Below are positions 52,335 to 59,986 of a stretch of 64,000 nt of DNA, piece after piece. The stretch comes from Candidatus Saccharimonadota bacterium. GTDB taxonomy: Bacteria; Patescibacteriota; Saccharimonadia; Saccharimonadales; UBA4665. Where the stretch lies: the NCBI GenBank assembly GCA_024635495.1, contig JAGXIT010000004.1, forward strand, positions 1-64,000, in the 5' to 3' direction. The position numbers were made by a program, and so were the translations under genes. Numbering within the stretch: position 1 is the stretch's first letter; each line of letters opens with the position of its first letter. Under the pieces are notes generated by a model. The model did not search any database. It saw only the letters and a program-made list of their open reading frames with translations, and had not been told where the DNA came from.

Positions 52335-52535
52335 ATGGCAAAACAAGCAGCATTTGATTACAACGCGAAGACCACAGAGCTCGACATGGTACTCGTGAAG
52401 CTACAGGATGCAGACACACCCCTCGATGAGGCGATGAAGCTACACGAAACAGGTAAAGCGCTCGTCAAGGAGCTCGAAACGTTTCTGCAGCATGCAGAAA
52501 ATGAGATAGAGACGGCACTCAAGAGCAAAGGCTAA
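52335..52535 (+). CDS. xseB: Exodeoxyribonuclease VII small subunit
   Basis: 66 residues, the small helical subunit. The typical FDYNAKTTELDMVLVKLQDADTPLDEAMKLHETG layout is clear. AAGGAGTAGAACC precedes the ATG. The stop codon TAA overlaps the next ATG by one base (TAATG), so the downstream methyltransferase is coupled. Confidence 0.93.
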   Translation: MAKQAAFDYNAKTTELDMVLVKLQDADTPLDEAMKLHETGKALVKELETFLQHAENEIETALKSKG

Positions 52536-53017
52536 TGACAATTCTCGTCATCGTCCTCGCGTTTGGTATCCTCGCCTTCGGTGGGGTATTGCTATATGGT
52601 GCGCCGTACTTACCGACTTTGCGGCCGCAAATACAAACAGCCTTCAATCTACTTGCGCTTAAGAAAGGTCAAACATTGCTCGAACTCGGTTGTGGTGATG
52701 GCAAGGTACTTATCGCAGCGGCAGAGCGAGGTTACCACGTGATTGGTATCGAGCTCAATCCGTTCCTTGCGTTCATTGCGTGGCTGCGTACTCGCAAATA
52801 TGGTGCTGCGGTGCAGGTGATATGGGGTAACTACTGGCGAATGGATTGGCCGAAAGCCGATGGCGTTTATGTATTTTTGCTCGACCGATTTATGCCCAGG
52901 CTCGATGAGCGCATGCACTCATACGGTGGTCCGCTAGTAAGCGTGACATTCCAGATTAGTGGCCAAGAACCTGTGGTAGCGCAAAACGGTGTATTCCTCT
53001 ATCACTATGACAAGTAA
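52535..53017 (+). CDS. Membrane-anchored class I SAM methyltransferase
   Basis: 160 residues: an N-terminal membrane segment (ILVIVLAFGILAFGGVLLYG), then motif I ELGCGDGKVLIAAAERG with the acidic IELNP loop. It resembles the small FAM173-like protein-lysine methyltransferases, also membrane-anchored, but the substrate cannot be told. Its start overlaps the xseB stop codon, so it is co-translated with exonuclease VII; the link may be only transcriptional. Confidence 0.8.
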   Translation: MTILVIVLAFGILAFGGVLLYGAPYLPTLRPQIQTAFNLLALKKGQTLLELGCGDGKVLIAAAERGYHVIGIELNPFLAFIAWLRTRKYGAAVQVIWGNYWRMDWPKADGVYVFLLDRFMPRLDERMHSYGGPLVSVTFQISGQEPVVAQNGVFLYHYDK

Positions 53018-53020
53018 TGC

Positions 53021-53050
53021 TTGCGCTTACATCGGTCTATACGGTACCAT
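53021..53050 (+). promoter_or_regulatory. Promoter of the anchored protein gene
   Basis: TTGCGC, 18 bases, TACCAT, ending 6 bases before ATG 53057. Probably leaderless. Confidence 0.55.
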
Positions 53051-53056
53051 TAGCGT

Positions 53057-53722
53057 ATGAATTACAAGGGGAATGAACGTGGCAGCAGCACAACGCTCGT
53101 CATATCGCTTATCTCAGTATCGGTTCTCTTCGTCACCGCACTCAGTTTTGGTATCTGGGCTTTTATAGGCAAGCAAGACTACAAAACCAATTCCGATAAG
53201 AAGGTGACAACAGCAGTTGAGTCAAATACCAAGACAGTTCAGGCCGAAGATGCAGCCAAATATGCCGAAGCGGCCAAGAGCCCACTCAAGACATACACTG
53301 GGCCAGAAGCCTATGGTAGTGTACAAATTAAGTATCCAAAAACGTGGAGTGCCTATGTCATTTCTGATAGTTCGCGTACACCACTTGATTTATATGCGCA
53401 TCCAGATGTAGTTCCTTCGGTAACAGATACAGATTCGCTGTTTGCACTGCGGGTTGAGGTGTTATCATCGAGCTATAGCGACACTGTCGCACGCTACAAG
53501 TCATTGCAGAAATCAGGCAAGGTCACTGTGCAGCCGTACGCACTTACAAAGAATCCAGATCAAGCTGGAGTGCGAATCACTGGCCAGATTAGGACAAATG
53601 TCGATGGGGTGATGATCATATTGCCATTACGCGACAAAGCACTCGAGATTTCTACAGAGTCAAACAAGTACCTCAAGGATTTTGACAACATTATTTTGCC
53701 AAATGCGAGCTTCTCACCATAG
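53057..53722 (+). CDS. Membrane-anchored extracytoplasmic protein
   Basis: 221 residues. One membrane segment (TLVISLISVSVLFVTALSFGIWAF) precedes an extracytoplasmic domain of about 180 residues beginning after a Lys/Thr/Asn/Ala-rich linker. The domain (VQIKYPKTWSAYVISDSS, RVEVLSSSYSDTVARYKSL, a late IILPNASF) loosely resembles PsbP-like or DUF1795-like folds; this is a weak, by-eye suggestion. No lipobox Cys. Function unknown. Confidence 0.7.
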   Translation: MNYKGNERGSSTTLVISLISVSVLFVTALSFGIWAFIGKQDYKTNSDKKVTTAVESNTKTVQAEDAAKYAEAAKSPLKTYTGPEAYGSVQIKYPKTWSAYVISDSSRTPLDLYAHPDVVPSVTDTDSLFALRVEVLSSSYSDTVARYKSLQKSGKVTVQPYALTKNPDQAGVRITGQIRTNVDGVMIILPLRDKALEISTESNKYLKDFDNIILPNASFSP

Positions 53723-53798
53723 CTTCGACACCCCGAATCAGCTATACTAGCTAGTAAGATTACTTGGGTGTGGGAGTAAATATGGGGGTACGAACGTC

Positions 53799-54521
53799 GT
53801 GGTAACATCGGCAAAACACACAGATCCAGATGATAGTACACTTTTTGTGAGTGTCGCTGATGGCGTCAGCCGTGCTTTGTTACAGATTTCTCGTGCTGCC
53901 GAGGTCGCTCCAGGCCTAAAGCCAAAGGCGCGGCAGGCACAACTGGCGGCCATCCACGATATTTCCCAAGCCTCTTTGCAACTACTCGAGGGCTACGCCC
54001 TGACACTGCGCTTGCAGAGCGGGCACGAGCAGCCTGAGTTGGCACCGCTCTCTATCAAGTCACTCCTGAGTGACACGGCTCAATTACTCAGCCCGTATGC
54101 AGCACAATTCAATATTCAGCTTGAACTGGATGTGTCGGCACGACTCGAGCCAATCTTGAGCGATCGCAACATCTTGCAGGCGGCACTTGTCAGCCTTGGC
54201 CAGGTATTTATCGCGGCGCATTCTGAGACAGAAGAGCGGGGCGTCGTGCGACTAGCTGCGCACAAAACACGCTATGGTATCGTGGTCGGCCTGTACGGGA
54301 AGGGCGTCGAGATGAGCAATTCGGCACTGCGCCGTGCTCGTGCACTTGGTGGCAAGGCATTCCAGCCGTACTCAGGCTTCGTGAGTGGCGCTGCCAGTGG
54401 TGTCTTTGTAGCTGACGGTTTGCTTCACGCGTTACCCGCACAATTACACGCCGCTCGTTACCATAACGCAGCAGGCCTCGCCGCAACCTTGCCAGTGTGT
54501 CAGCAGCTTGAATTGGTATAA
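53799..54521 (+). CDS. Degenerate histidine-kinase-like protein
   Basis: 240 residues without membrane segments. The helical region at 45-75 contains AAIHDISQASLQLLEGYALTL, H-box-like with His53. The following domain has HATPase-like strands (ILSDRNILQAALVSLG), but the N-box Asn is not where expected and the G-box is weak (SGAASGVFVADGLL). It probably binds ATP poorly or not at all. GTG 53799 has GGGGG about 10 bases upstream. It ends 3 bases before a receiver gene that has lost its phosphoacceptor Asp, so the pair may signal by contact, not phosphotransfer. Confidence 0.62.
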   Translation: MVTSAKHTDPDDSTLFVSVADGVSRALLQISRAAEVAPGLKPKARQAQLAAIHDISQASLQLLEGYALTLRLQSGHEQPELAPLSIKSLLSDTAQLLSPYAAQFNIQLELDVSARLEPILSDRNILQAALVSLGQVFIAAHSETEERGVVRLAAHKTRYGIVVGLYGKGVEMSNSALRRARALGGKAFQPYSGFVSGAASGVFVADGLLHALPAQLHAARYHNAAGLAATLPVCQQLELV

Positions 54522-54524
54522 CGC

Positions 54525-54908
54525 ATGCACATACTCCTCGTTGAACCAGATACCGTACTCGCAAAATCATATGTACTTGGTCTCAAGCAGGCCGGTTTCA
54601 GCCCGCACCATGCCGTCTCAGCACAGCAAGCCATCCAGTACGCCGATGAGCAAATGCCAGATGTAGTCGTTGTCTCACTCGAGATGGCGAGACACAATGG
54701 CATCGAGTTTCTCTATGAGTTTCAGAGCTATCCAGAGTGGCAAGCTATACCAGCGATACTACTCACGAGCCTGCCGACAGCCGAGGCGCTGAAGGACGAT
54801 ATTTTGCACGAGCAGCTGAATGTACATGCAGTGCTACTACGGTCTCAAACATCAGTTGCAGACCTTACTCGCGCTATCCAGCGAGTGATGCAACGGCAGG
54901 GAGCTTGA
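54525..54908 (+). CDS. Pseudo-receiver protein without phosphoacceptor Asp
   Basis: 127 residues with the REC fold: MHILLVEPD start, central VVVVSLEMARHNGIEFLYEF and helix 5. Aligned with the canonical receiver at 46552 (VVLDAMMP), the phosphorylated Asp is Ser51, and the conserved Lys is Arg106; Thr81 stays. Glu7 and Asp9 are the remaining acidic residues. It should not be phosphorylated in the usual way. recO begins 6 bases after its stop codon, so it is transcribed with the degenerate kinase and a DNA-repair gene. Confidence 0.75.
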   Translation: MHILLVEPDTVLAKSYVLGLKQAGFSPHHAVSAQQAIQYADEQMPDVVVVSLEMARHNGIEFLYEFQSYPEWQAIPAILLTSLPTAEALKDDILHEQLNVHAVLLRSQTSVADLTRAIQRVMQRQGA

Positions 54909-54914
54909 GCTCAC

Positions 54915-55610
54915 ATGAATCAGCAAAAGACGAGGGGCATCATACTCAGGCGAGTCGCCTACGGCGAAGCTGATCGTATCATTACGGTGCTAACGGATGA
55001 TGTCGGTAAGCTGGCACTCATCGCAAAGGGTGTTCGCAAGCAGAAGAGCAAGATGGCCGGTGGTATCGATCTCTTCAGCGTGAGTGAGCTAGCCTACGTA
55101 AAAGGTCGTGGCAACATCGGCACGCTCGTGTCGTCTCGTCTGCAGCAGCACTACGCGGGCATCACGAAGGACATCAATCGCACCATGCTCGGCTACGAGC
55201 TGATCAAGCTGCTCGATACAGTCACCGAGGACGAAACAGAGGTAGAATACTTCGATTTACTCGAGGCGGCCTTCATCGCTCTCGACGACGCGACGATATC
55301 GATGGACCTCATCCGCGCGTGGTTTACCGCGCAACTTTTGCGCCTGACCGGCAGTAACCCGAATCTGCACACCGATGTCCACAAACAGGCATTCGATGCT
55401 GGTGCTACGTACGACTTTGATGTCGAGGCCATGGTTTTCACACCCGTAGACGGCGGTATGTTCGCCGGCAACCATATCAAGCTACTACGACTAGTATTTA
55501 GTGATACGCCACTGAACGTTATCCAAAAGGTACAGGGCCTAGAAGATTGGTTACCAGAAATTGCTCGGGTGATACTACTTATGAAACAAAATCAGTTGGG
55601 GGTTGAATAA
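54915..55610 (+). CDS. recO: Recombination mediator RecO
   Basis: 231 residues; loads RecA on SSB-coated DNA with RecR. The N-terminal OB fold (TRGIILRRVAYGEADRIITVLTDDVGKLALIAKGVRK) is typical, with the helical C-terminal half. The zinc-binding Cys residues of some RecO proteins are absent, as in many CPR relatives by my recollection. The ATG has a GAG site upstream. The hairpin at 55615-55676 lies directly downstream. Confidence 0.92.
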   Translation: MNQQKTRGIILRRVAYGEADRIITVLTDDVGKLALIAKGVRKQKSKMAGGIDLFSVSELAYVKGRGNIGTLVSSRLQQHYAGITKDINRTMLGYELIKLLDTVTEDETEVEYFDLLEAAFIALDDATISMDLIRAWFTAQLLRLTGSNPNLHTDVHKQAFDAGATYDFDVEAMVFTPVDGGMFAGNHIKLLRLVFSDTPLNVIQKVQGLEDWLPEIARVILLMKQNQLGVE

Positions 55611-55614
55611 AATT

Positions 55615-55676
55615 ATGACCACCGGCAGCAACAGCGGACTCCGAGGAGTCGCGCGCTGTTACCGGCCGGCGGTCAT
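55615..55676. repeat. GC-rich imperfect inverted repeat
   Basis: 62 bases fold into one long interrupted stem: ATGACC/GGTCAT outside, AACAGCG/CGCTGTT in the middle, GACTCC/GGAGTC at the tip. No T run follows on either strand. It lies between convergent recO and the minus-strand 55697 gene; it may block read-through or be a mobile-type hairpin. Confidence 0.65.
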
Positions 55677-55696
55677 GGGTTGTTCGTTGGCCTCCT

Positions 55697-56422
55697 TTAG
55701 GCGATGCCGAGTAGAGCATTGTACTGCTCTTGATTGAGCTCGATGACCATGCTCTTGAGTCCAGCATTCACAATCGGGTCGAGGCCGCCTTTTAGCGTAT
55801 CCTCGCTCAGAACTGTCAGGTCTATTACCTCGCATTGTCGCACTAAGAATGCATTGACGAGCACGCCTCGACATCCGTAGTGATAGTGACTTTCGACGCC
55901 CAGTTTCTTCGAGGTTCCCTCGGTGAAAAGCATCGTTGCACGTGCGGTATCGACGGGCTTAACCTCAAAAGCAATCTTGGAAATGGGAATCCCCAAGGTA
56001 TACATGATGGGCTCATCGTCTTTGCGGGTCGTGAAACTCACGGACATTGTTGAGCCAGCCAGTGACCCACTCGATGCAAAAAAGCCATCTTGTGCCATCG
56101 TCGTATCGTTGCCGATATCGATTGGATAGGTCTGGGCGGGGTTGAGCCCTAGCTCCGATGCGGCGTAGCTGTACGACAGACTGGTCGGTTTACTCCTGTC
56201 TATGGTGTCGTAGATAGCATCCCACGCGAAGAAGTTGGCCGAGAACATACCAAGTACGAAAATGACCATAGTCGTAACGACTACGCGCCAGCGTTTGCTC
56301 TCGACGTCATGCTTCAAAGCATAGCCCTGCTCAATGCCAGGGGCATACTTGTAGGAAATGATTAGCCAGACAATAGTGAGAATGGCCAAAACAAAACCCC
56401 AATCATTCCATTGAACTTCCAT
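55697..56422 (-). CDS. Two-helix membrane protein of unknown function
   Basis: 241 residues from ATG 56422. Two membrane segments (WGFVLAILTIVWLIISY and VVVTTMVIFVLGMFSANFFAW) bracket a short charged loop; the remaining 170 residues are predicted outside, ending with the helical LNQEQYNALLGIA. No family recognised. AGGAG lies 11 bases upstream of the ATG. Upstream in-frame codons to 56533 overlap the promoter of the 58-aa gene, so they are not used. Confidence 0.72.
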   Translation of the reverse strand: MEVQWNDWGFVLAILTIVWLIISYKYAPGIEQGYALKHDVESKRWRVVVTTMVIFVLGMFSANFFAWDAIYDTIDRSKPTSLSYSYAASELGLNPAQTYPIDIGNDTTMAQDGFFASSGSLAGSTMSVSFTTRKDDEPIMYTLGIPISKIAFEVKPVDTARATMLFTEGTSKKLGVESHYHYGCRGVLVNAFLVRQCEVIDLTVLSEDTLKGGLDPIVNAGLKSMVIELNQEQYNALLGIA

Positions 56423-56538
56423 TTTGATCACTACTCCTAGGTTGCAAAGGTACAAACGAACGAACTGACCTAATACTACAATAAAATTCGTATTTTGCAA
56501 ATCAGGACAAAACCCTGTACTCACTATAGACAAACAGA

Positions 56539-56544
56539 TATAAT
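56539..56544 (+). promoter_or_regulatory. -10 box of the 58-aa ORF/glyS operon
   Basis: TATAAT ending 9 bases before ATG 56554; probably a nearly leaderless start. Confidence 0.6.
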
Positions 56545-56553
56545 CATAGGCAT

Positions 56554-56730
56554 ATGCGTGAGCAAAACAGTGAAGTACCAGATCATGTGCCAGTAGCCTG
56601 GGAAGATGGACGAAGATTCATTACGCTTGAAGGAATGGCGGTGCCAGTCCTGACGGACCCAGAACTAGCCTGTGTTACACACTTATTTGCACCAACTACA
56701 GAAAATGAAGGGGACATCGAACATGAGTGA
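56554..56730 (+). CDS. 58-residue small protein coupled to glyS
   Basis: A small ORF beginning MREQNSEVPDHVPVAWEDGR and ending NEGDIEHE, acidic, with no membrane segment and one Cys. It starts 9 bases after a perfect TATAAT, and its TGA overlaps the glyS ATG (ATGAGTGA), so glyS should be translated partly by re-initiation from it. No family recognised. It is either a true small protein or a translational leader. Confidence 0.65.
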   Translation: MREQNSEVPDHVPVAWEDGRRFITLEGMAVPVLTDPELACVTHLFAPTTENEGDIEHE

Positions 56731-58051
56731 GCACAAAAATGAGGTCAAACTAGAAGATATTGTGAGCCTAGCGAAGCGTCGCGGGTTTATTTATCCCGGT
56801 TCAGATGTCTACGGCGGCTTGGCTGGCACATGGGACTACGGTCCACTCGGCGTATCGCTCAAGCGCAATATCATGAACCTCTGGTGGCAGATGTTCGTCG
56901 ATGGCCGCGATGACATGTATGGCGTCGATGCGGCGATACTTATGAATCAAAAAGTCTGGCAGGCTTCTGGCCACGTCGATACCTTCACCGACCCACTGGT
57001 CGAGTGCAATACTTGCCATGCGCGCCATCGTGCCGACAAGCTCGATGACGCAAACAAGTGCCCAAACTGCGGCCAAACTGGCACTTTCGGCGAAGCTAAG
57101 CAGTTCAATATGATGTTCAAGACCAATGTCGGCCCCGTCGATGACGAAAACTCTGTTAGCTACCTTCGCCCAGAGACCGCGCAAGGTATCTTCACGAATT
57201 TCAAGAATGTCGTCGATAGCTTCTACCCAGATGTACCATTTGGTATCGGGCAGCAGGGCAAGGCATTTCGAAATGAGATCTCCCCACGTGACTTCGTTTT
57301 CCGCAGCCGCGAGTTTGAGCAAATGGAGATTGAATACTTCGTGAAGGAAGAAAACTGGGAAGCCGAGTTTGAGAAGTGGGTGGAGCTCTGCAAGCAGTGG
57401 TTCACCGCACTTGGTCTGCCAGAGAGCAGCGTGCATGAGCTCGAAGTACCAGAAGAAGACCGCGCACACTACAGCAAGCGCACCATCGACTTTGAGTTTG
57501 ATTACCCAATCGGCCGCGAAGAGCTGATGGGCCTCGCGTACCGCACCGACTTTGACCTGAAAAACATCGAGCGCGTCAGCAAAAAGAGTATGGAATACCG
57601 ACCAAAAGACGGTAGTGATTCCTACGTGCCACACGTGATAGAGCCAAGTTTCGGCGTGGAGCGTGCACTCATGGCTGTACTCGTCAGTGCCTACCGAGAA
57701 GACGAGCAAAACGGAGAAAAGCGCATCTTCCTCGCGCTGCCATACGACCTCGCGCCTATCAAAGTTGCCGTCTGCCCACTGGCGAAGAACAATGAAGCCC
57801 TCGTAGCCAAAGCCCGAGATATTTATGCCATGCTCAAAGAGCAAGTAGGCGATGTACTCTGGATAGACAGCGGCAACATCGGCAAGAACTACCGCAAGAT
57901 GGATGAAATCGGCGTGCCATACGTCGTGACCGTAGACTTCGAGACGCTAGAAGGCGACCAGAAGGACACCGTCACCCTCCGCCACCGCGACACCACCAAC
58001 CAAGAACGCGTTGAACTTAGTAATTTGATTTCTGAATCTAAGAAGCGTTAG
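56723..58051 (+). CDS. glyS: Glycyl-tRNA synthetase, dimeric alpha2 type
   Basis: 442 residues, class II. The sequence runs GFIYPGSDVYGGLAGTWDYG, motif 2 IGQQGKAFRNEISPRDFVFRS and motif 3 VIEPSFGVERALMAVL, then an anticodon-binding domain. Four Cys in CNTC and CPNC between motifs 1 and 2 can hold zinc. This is the one-chain alpha2 form rather than the alpha2beta2 GlyQS of most Proteobacteria. ATG 56723 with AAGGGG 9 bases upstream; an alternative in-frame start at 56672 would lie inside the 58-aa ORF. Confidence 0.97.
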   Translation: MSEHKNEVKLEDIVSLAKRRGFIYPGSDVYGGLAGTWDYGPLGVSLKRNIMNLWWQMFVDGRDDMYGVDAAILMNQKVWQASGHVDTFTDPLVECNTCHARHRADKLDDANKCPNCGQTGTFGEAKQFNMMFKTNVGPVDDENSVSYLRPETAQGIFTNFKNVVDSFYPDVPFGIGQQGKAFRNEISPRDFVFRSREFEQMEIEYFVKEENWEAEFEKWVELCKQWFTALGLPESSVHELEVPEEDRAHYSKRTIDFEFDYPIGREELMGLAYRTDFDLKNIERVSKKSMEYRPKDGSDSYVPHVIEPSFGVERALMAVLVSAYREDEQNGEKRIFLALPYDLAPIKVAVCPLAKNNEALVAKARDIYAMLKEQVGDVLWIDSGNIGKNYRKMDEIGVPYVVTVDFETLEGDQKDTVTLRHRDTTNQERVELSNLISESKKR

Positions 58052-58068
58052 CGACTTACCGGGCAAAT

Positions 58069-59001
58069 ATGAGTAAGGCGAGACGCAAAGCAATAAAGAA
58101 AAATAAATTTCTAACAGCGAGTGCCTATAAGAGTTTTTCGCACGAAGCGGCGACCTTTTTGCAAAAGTCAAAAAAGAACTGGGCCATATTGTTTTTAGCT
58201 GCAATATTTACATTCGCATCAGGCATACAGGCTACTGGTTGGCTTTTTCAACAATTAACGAAAAGCTATAATAATAATATTGGTTGGAAAAATGAAGAGA
58301 CTAGTAGGCTAAACAGCCTCGCTGCGAATATGCAGCTTGGAGCAGTCAAAAAAGCCTTGGATTCTGAGCCTTTACTCATTAATGCTCAGGGCGACTTTAT
58401 TGAGTATACTTTTCGACAAAGAGGCGGTTGGGTGCAAGTAATAACTGATAAAAACCAGAGAACATTGATGTACTCAATTGCGATTTGTGATCTAAGTTTT
58501 AAGCCAAGGATTACATTGTCTAATGGCCGAATCATTAAAGTAAATGAGGATCATCTTGATACATTAAACGATTTGGGCGAAGGTAAAACATTGTATTTTA
58601 TTTCTGGGGCTACGGCAAATTCATACTTACTTGAAGGAGGTTATGCGGCAAACCCAGGCAATTATCAGTCCTATTATGCGGGCGCCACGGACAGCTGTGG
58701 TGTTATCGATGTCCCAGACTACGCGTACGCTGCACTTGATGAAAACGCATGCAAGAGTACACATCTCGGACTACAGGGACGAGATGAAGAATACTGTCAG
58801 TATGATAAAAATAATACCAAAATCAACCAAATGAGAATGGAAGTGAAAATTAACACGATTATTGTTACTGCTCCCGTGTTTACAATAGATGATTTAGGGG
58901 GCGCATTTAACTTGGGCCCTAACAGACTAGAGCTTAGGGTTTTAACGGATTACAACAAATCCACCGGAGAACTCATAAAGACGATCCCATACTATAATTG
59001 A
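58069..59001 (+). CDS. Single-pass membrane protein of unknown function
   Basis: 310 residues. A very basic N-terminus (MSKARRKAIKKNKF) and one membrane segment (NWAILFLAAIFTFASGIQATGW) precede an extracytoplasmic domain of about 230 residues with four Cys near 540-720 of the coding sequence that could form disulfides. No family recognised. The gene is visibly richer in A and T than its neighbours (long runs such as ATAATAATATT), and a 48-base direct repeat begins 13 bases after its stop codon; both hint at a recent arrival. It starts 17 bases after glyS. Confidence 0.7.
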   Translation: MSKARRKAIKKNKFLTASAYKSFSHEAATFLQKSKKNWAILFLAAIFTFASGIQATGWLFQQLTKSYNNNIGWKNEETSRLNSLAANMQLGAVKKALDSEPLLINAQGDFIEYTFRQRGGWVQVITDKNQRTLMYSIAICDLSFKPRITLSNGRIIKVNEDHLDTLNDLGEGKTLYFISGATANSYLLEGGYAANPGNYQSYYAGATDSCGVIDVPDYAYAALDENACKSTHLGLQGRDEEYCQYDKNNTKINQMRMEVKINTIIVTAPVFTIDDLGGAFNLGPNRLELRVLTDYNKSTGELIKTIPYYN

Positions 59002-59013
59002 GTATTTTGAGAC

Positions 59014-59061
59014 TAACAGAGGGGAGCTTGGGGACTTATGTAAGTCCTTATATAAGTTTTG
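59014..59061 (+). repeat. 48-base direct repeat, copy 1
   Basis: Matches 59358-59405 at 42 of 48 positions by eye. It contains the near-palindrome GGACTTATGTAAGTCC followed by CTTATATAAGTTTTG. The two copies flank the pspC gene. Confidence 0.8.
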
Positions 59062-59093
59062 TGGGGCGCAAGTGTGAGCTTCTTGTATATATG

Positions 59094-59123
59094 TTGCAAA
59101 ACACGGGTGAAGAGCAATAGAAT
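59094..59123 (+). promoter_or_regulatory. Promoter of the PspC gene
   Basis: TTGCAA, 18 bases, TAGAAT, ending 6 bases before ATG 59130. Probably leaderless. Confidence 0.65.
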
Positions 59124-59129
59124 AGAGAT

Positions 59130-59330
59130 ATGAAAAAGCGATTGTATCGATCAACGGACGACAAAATGATAGCAGGGGTATGCGGTGGTATCGCCGAGTA
59201 CTTCGACATCGACCCAGTGATTGTGCGGCTTGTCTTCGTCGCACTCCTCGTCGGTGCGGGTAGCGGCTTCCTAGCATATCTTGTTTTGTATGTCGTCGTA
59301 CCAGAAGCCCCAGACAGTAAAAAATCCTAG
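59130..59330 (+). CDS. PspC-domain small membrane protein
   Basis: 66 residues. KRLYRSTDDKMIAGVCGGIA, then EYFDIDPVIVRLVFVALLV and a hydrophobic end form a complete stand-alone PspC domain (PF04024) with the GVCGGIAxYF motif. PspC proteins sense or stabilise the membrane under stress. No pspA or other psp gene adjoins it. It stands alone between two copies of a direct repeat. Confidence 0.93.
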   Translation: MKKRLYRSTDDKMIAGVCGGIAEYFDIDPVIVRLVFVALLVGAGSGFLAYLVLYVVVPEAPDSKKS

Positions 59331-59357
59331 ATAAGGTATATAGAAAGTTTTTTGAAT

Positions 59358-59405
59358 TAACAGAGGGGAATCGAGGGACTTATATAAGTCCTTATATAAG
59401 TTTTG
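59358..59405 (+). repeat. 48-base direct repeat, copy 2
   Basis: Contains the perfect palindrome GGACTTATATAAGTCC (59376-59391), then CTTATATAAGTTTTG. Direct repeat of 59014-59061 on the other side of pspC. Confidence 0.8.
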
Positions 59406-59465
59406 CGCACCAATATTGTGTGAGAACAAAATCAAGCCTGTATCTGCTCGTGCTAGTATAAAATC

Positions 59466-59972
59466 ATGCACGTAACAGTGAATGACAAAATGCAGCAGGG
59501 GTATAGCTACGAGCTCGTCGCGCCGGTGGGTCGGGACTTCGCCGAGGATTTCAAGCCAGAGCTGACTCCACAGCAGATGCTCGAGCTCGGTGTATTCGGT
59601 GGCGTGTACATGCGAGATTGCCGAAGTGAATTCCCAGCCGAATGGTTTGCGCACGCTCGCTTCGTACCCGAGGGGCAGGGGCGAGACCCGCAGCTCAACT
59701 ATTTCGAAATCAATGCCAGCCAGCCACTGAGCGAGTGGCGACGCAAGGGATGGATACATCCAGATGACCCACGTGGTTGGTTCCAGTGGTATTGCCGCTA
59801 CTACATGGGGCGTCGCATGCCAGAGGAAGACGTGCGCCAGATCAAGCGCTGGAGGCAAATGACACGCCACATCGGTCAGATCAAGAAGCACTGTCACCCT
59901 GGTGACCAGACCTGTCGCCGCAGGCAACGCCAAGCGCTCCTACATTGGGCGTATGATAGTCGCCAGCTGTAG
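59466..59972 (+). CDS. Conserved hypothetical protein, Trp/Tyr/Arg-rich
   Basis: 168 residues, no signal peptide or membrane segment. The C-terminal half (LSEWRRKGWIHPDDPRGWFQ, then WYCRYYMGRRMPEEDVRQIK) is strikingly rich in aromatic and basic residues, and a Cys-containing tail follows (KKHCHPGDQTCRRRQRQALL). I remember close relatives in varied bacteria and in fungi or plants, annotated only as hypothetical; no named domain comes to mind. TAGTAT ends 6 bases before the ATG. rnhA follows after 14 bases with its own -10 box. Confidence 0.8.
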   Translation: MHVTVNDKMQQGYSYELVAPVGRDFAEDFKPELTPQQMLELGVFGGVYMRDCRSEFPAEWFAHARFVPEGQGRDPQLNYFEINASQPLSEWRRKGWIHPDDPRGWFQWYCRYYMGRRMPEEDVRQIKRWRQMTRHIGQIKKHCHPGDQTCRRRQRQALLHWAYDSRQL

Positions 59973-59974
59973 GC

Positions 59975-59980
59975 TACAAT
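59975..59980 (+). promoter_or_regulatory. -10 box of rnhA
   Basis: TACAAT, 6 bases before ATG 59987; probably leaderless. Confidence 0.55.
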
Positions 59981-59986
59981 AGACTG

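Noticed and set aside
56801-57844. 347-codon minus-strand ORF inside glyS
   Set aside because: Antisense to a strongly conserved synthetase with all motifs; no start signals or recognisable domain.
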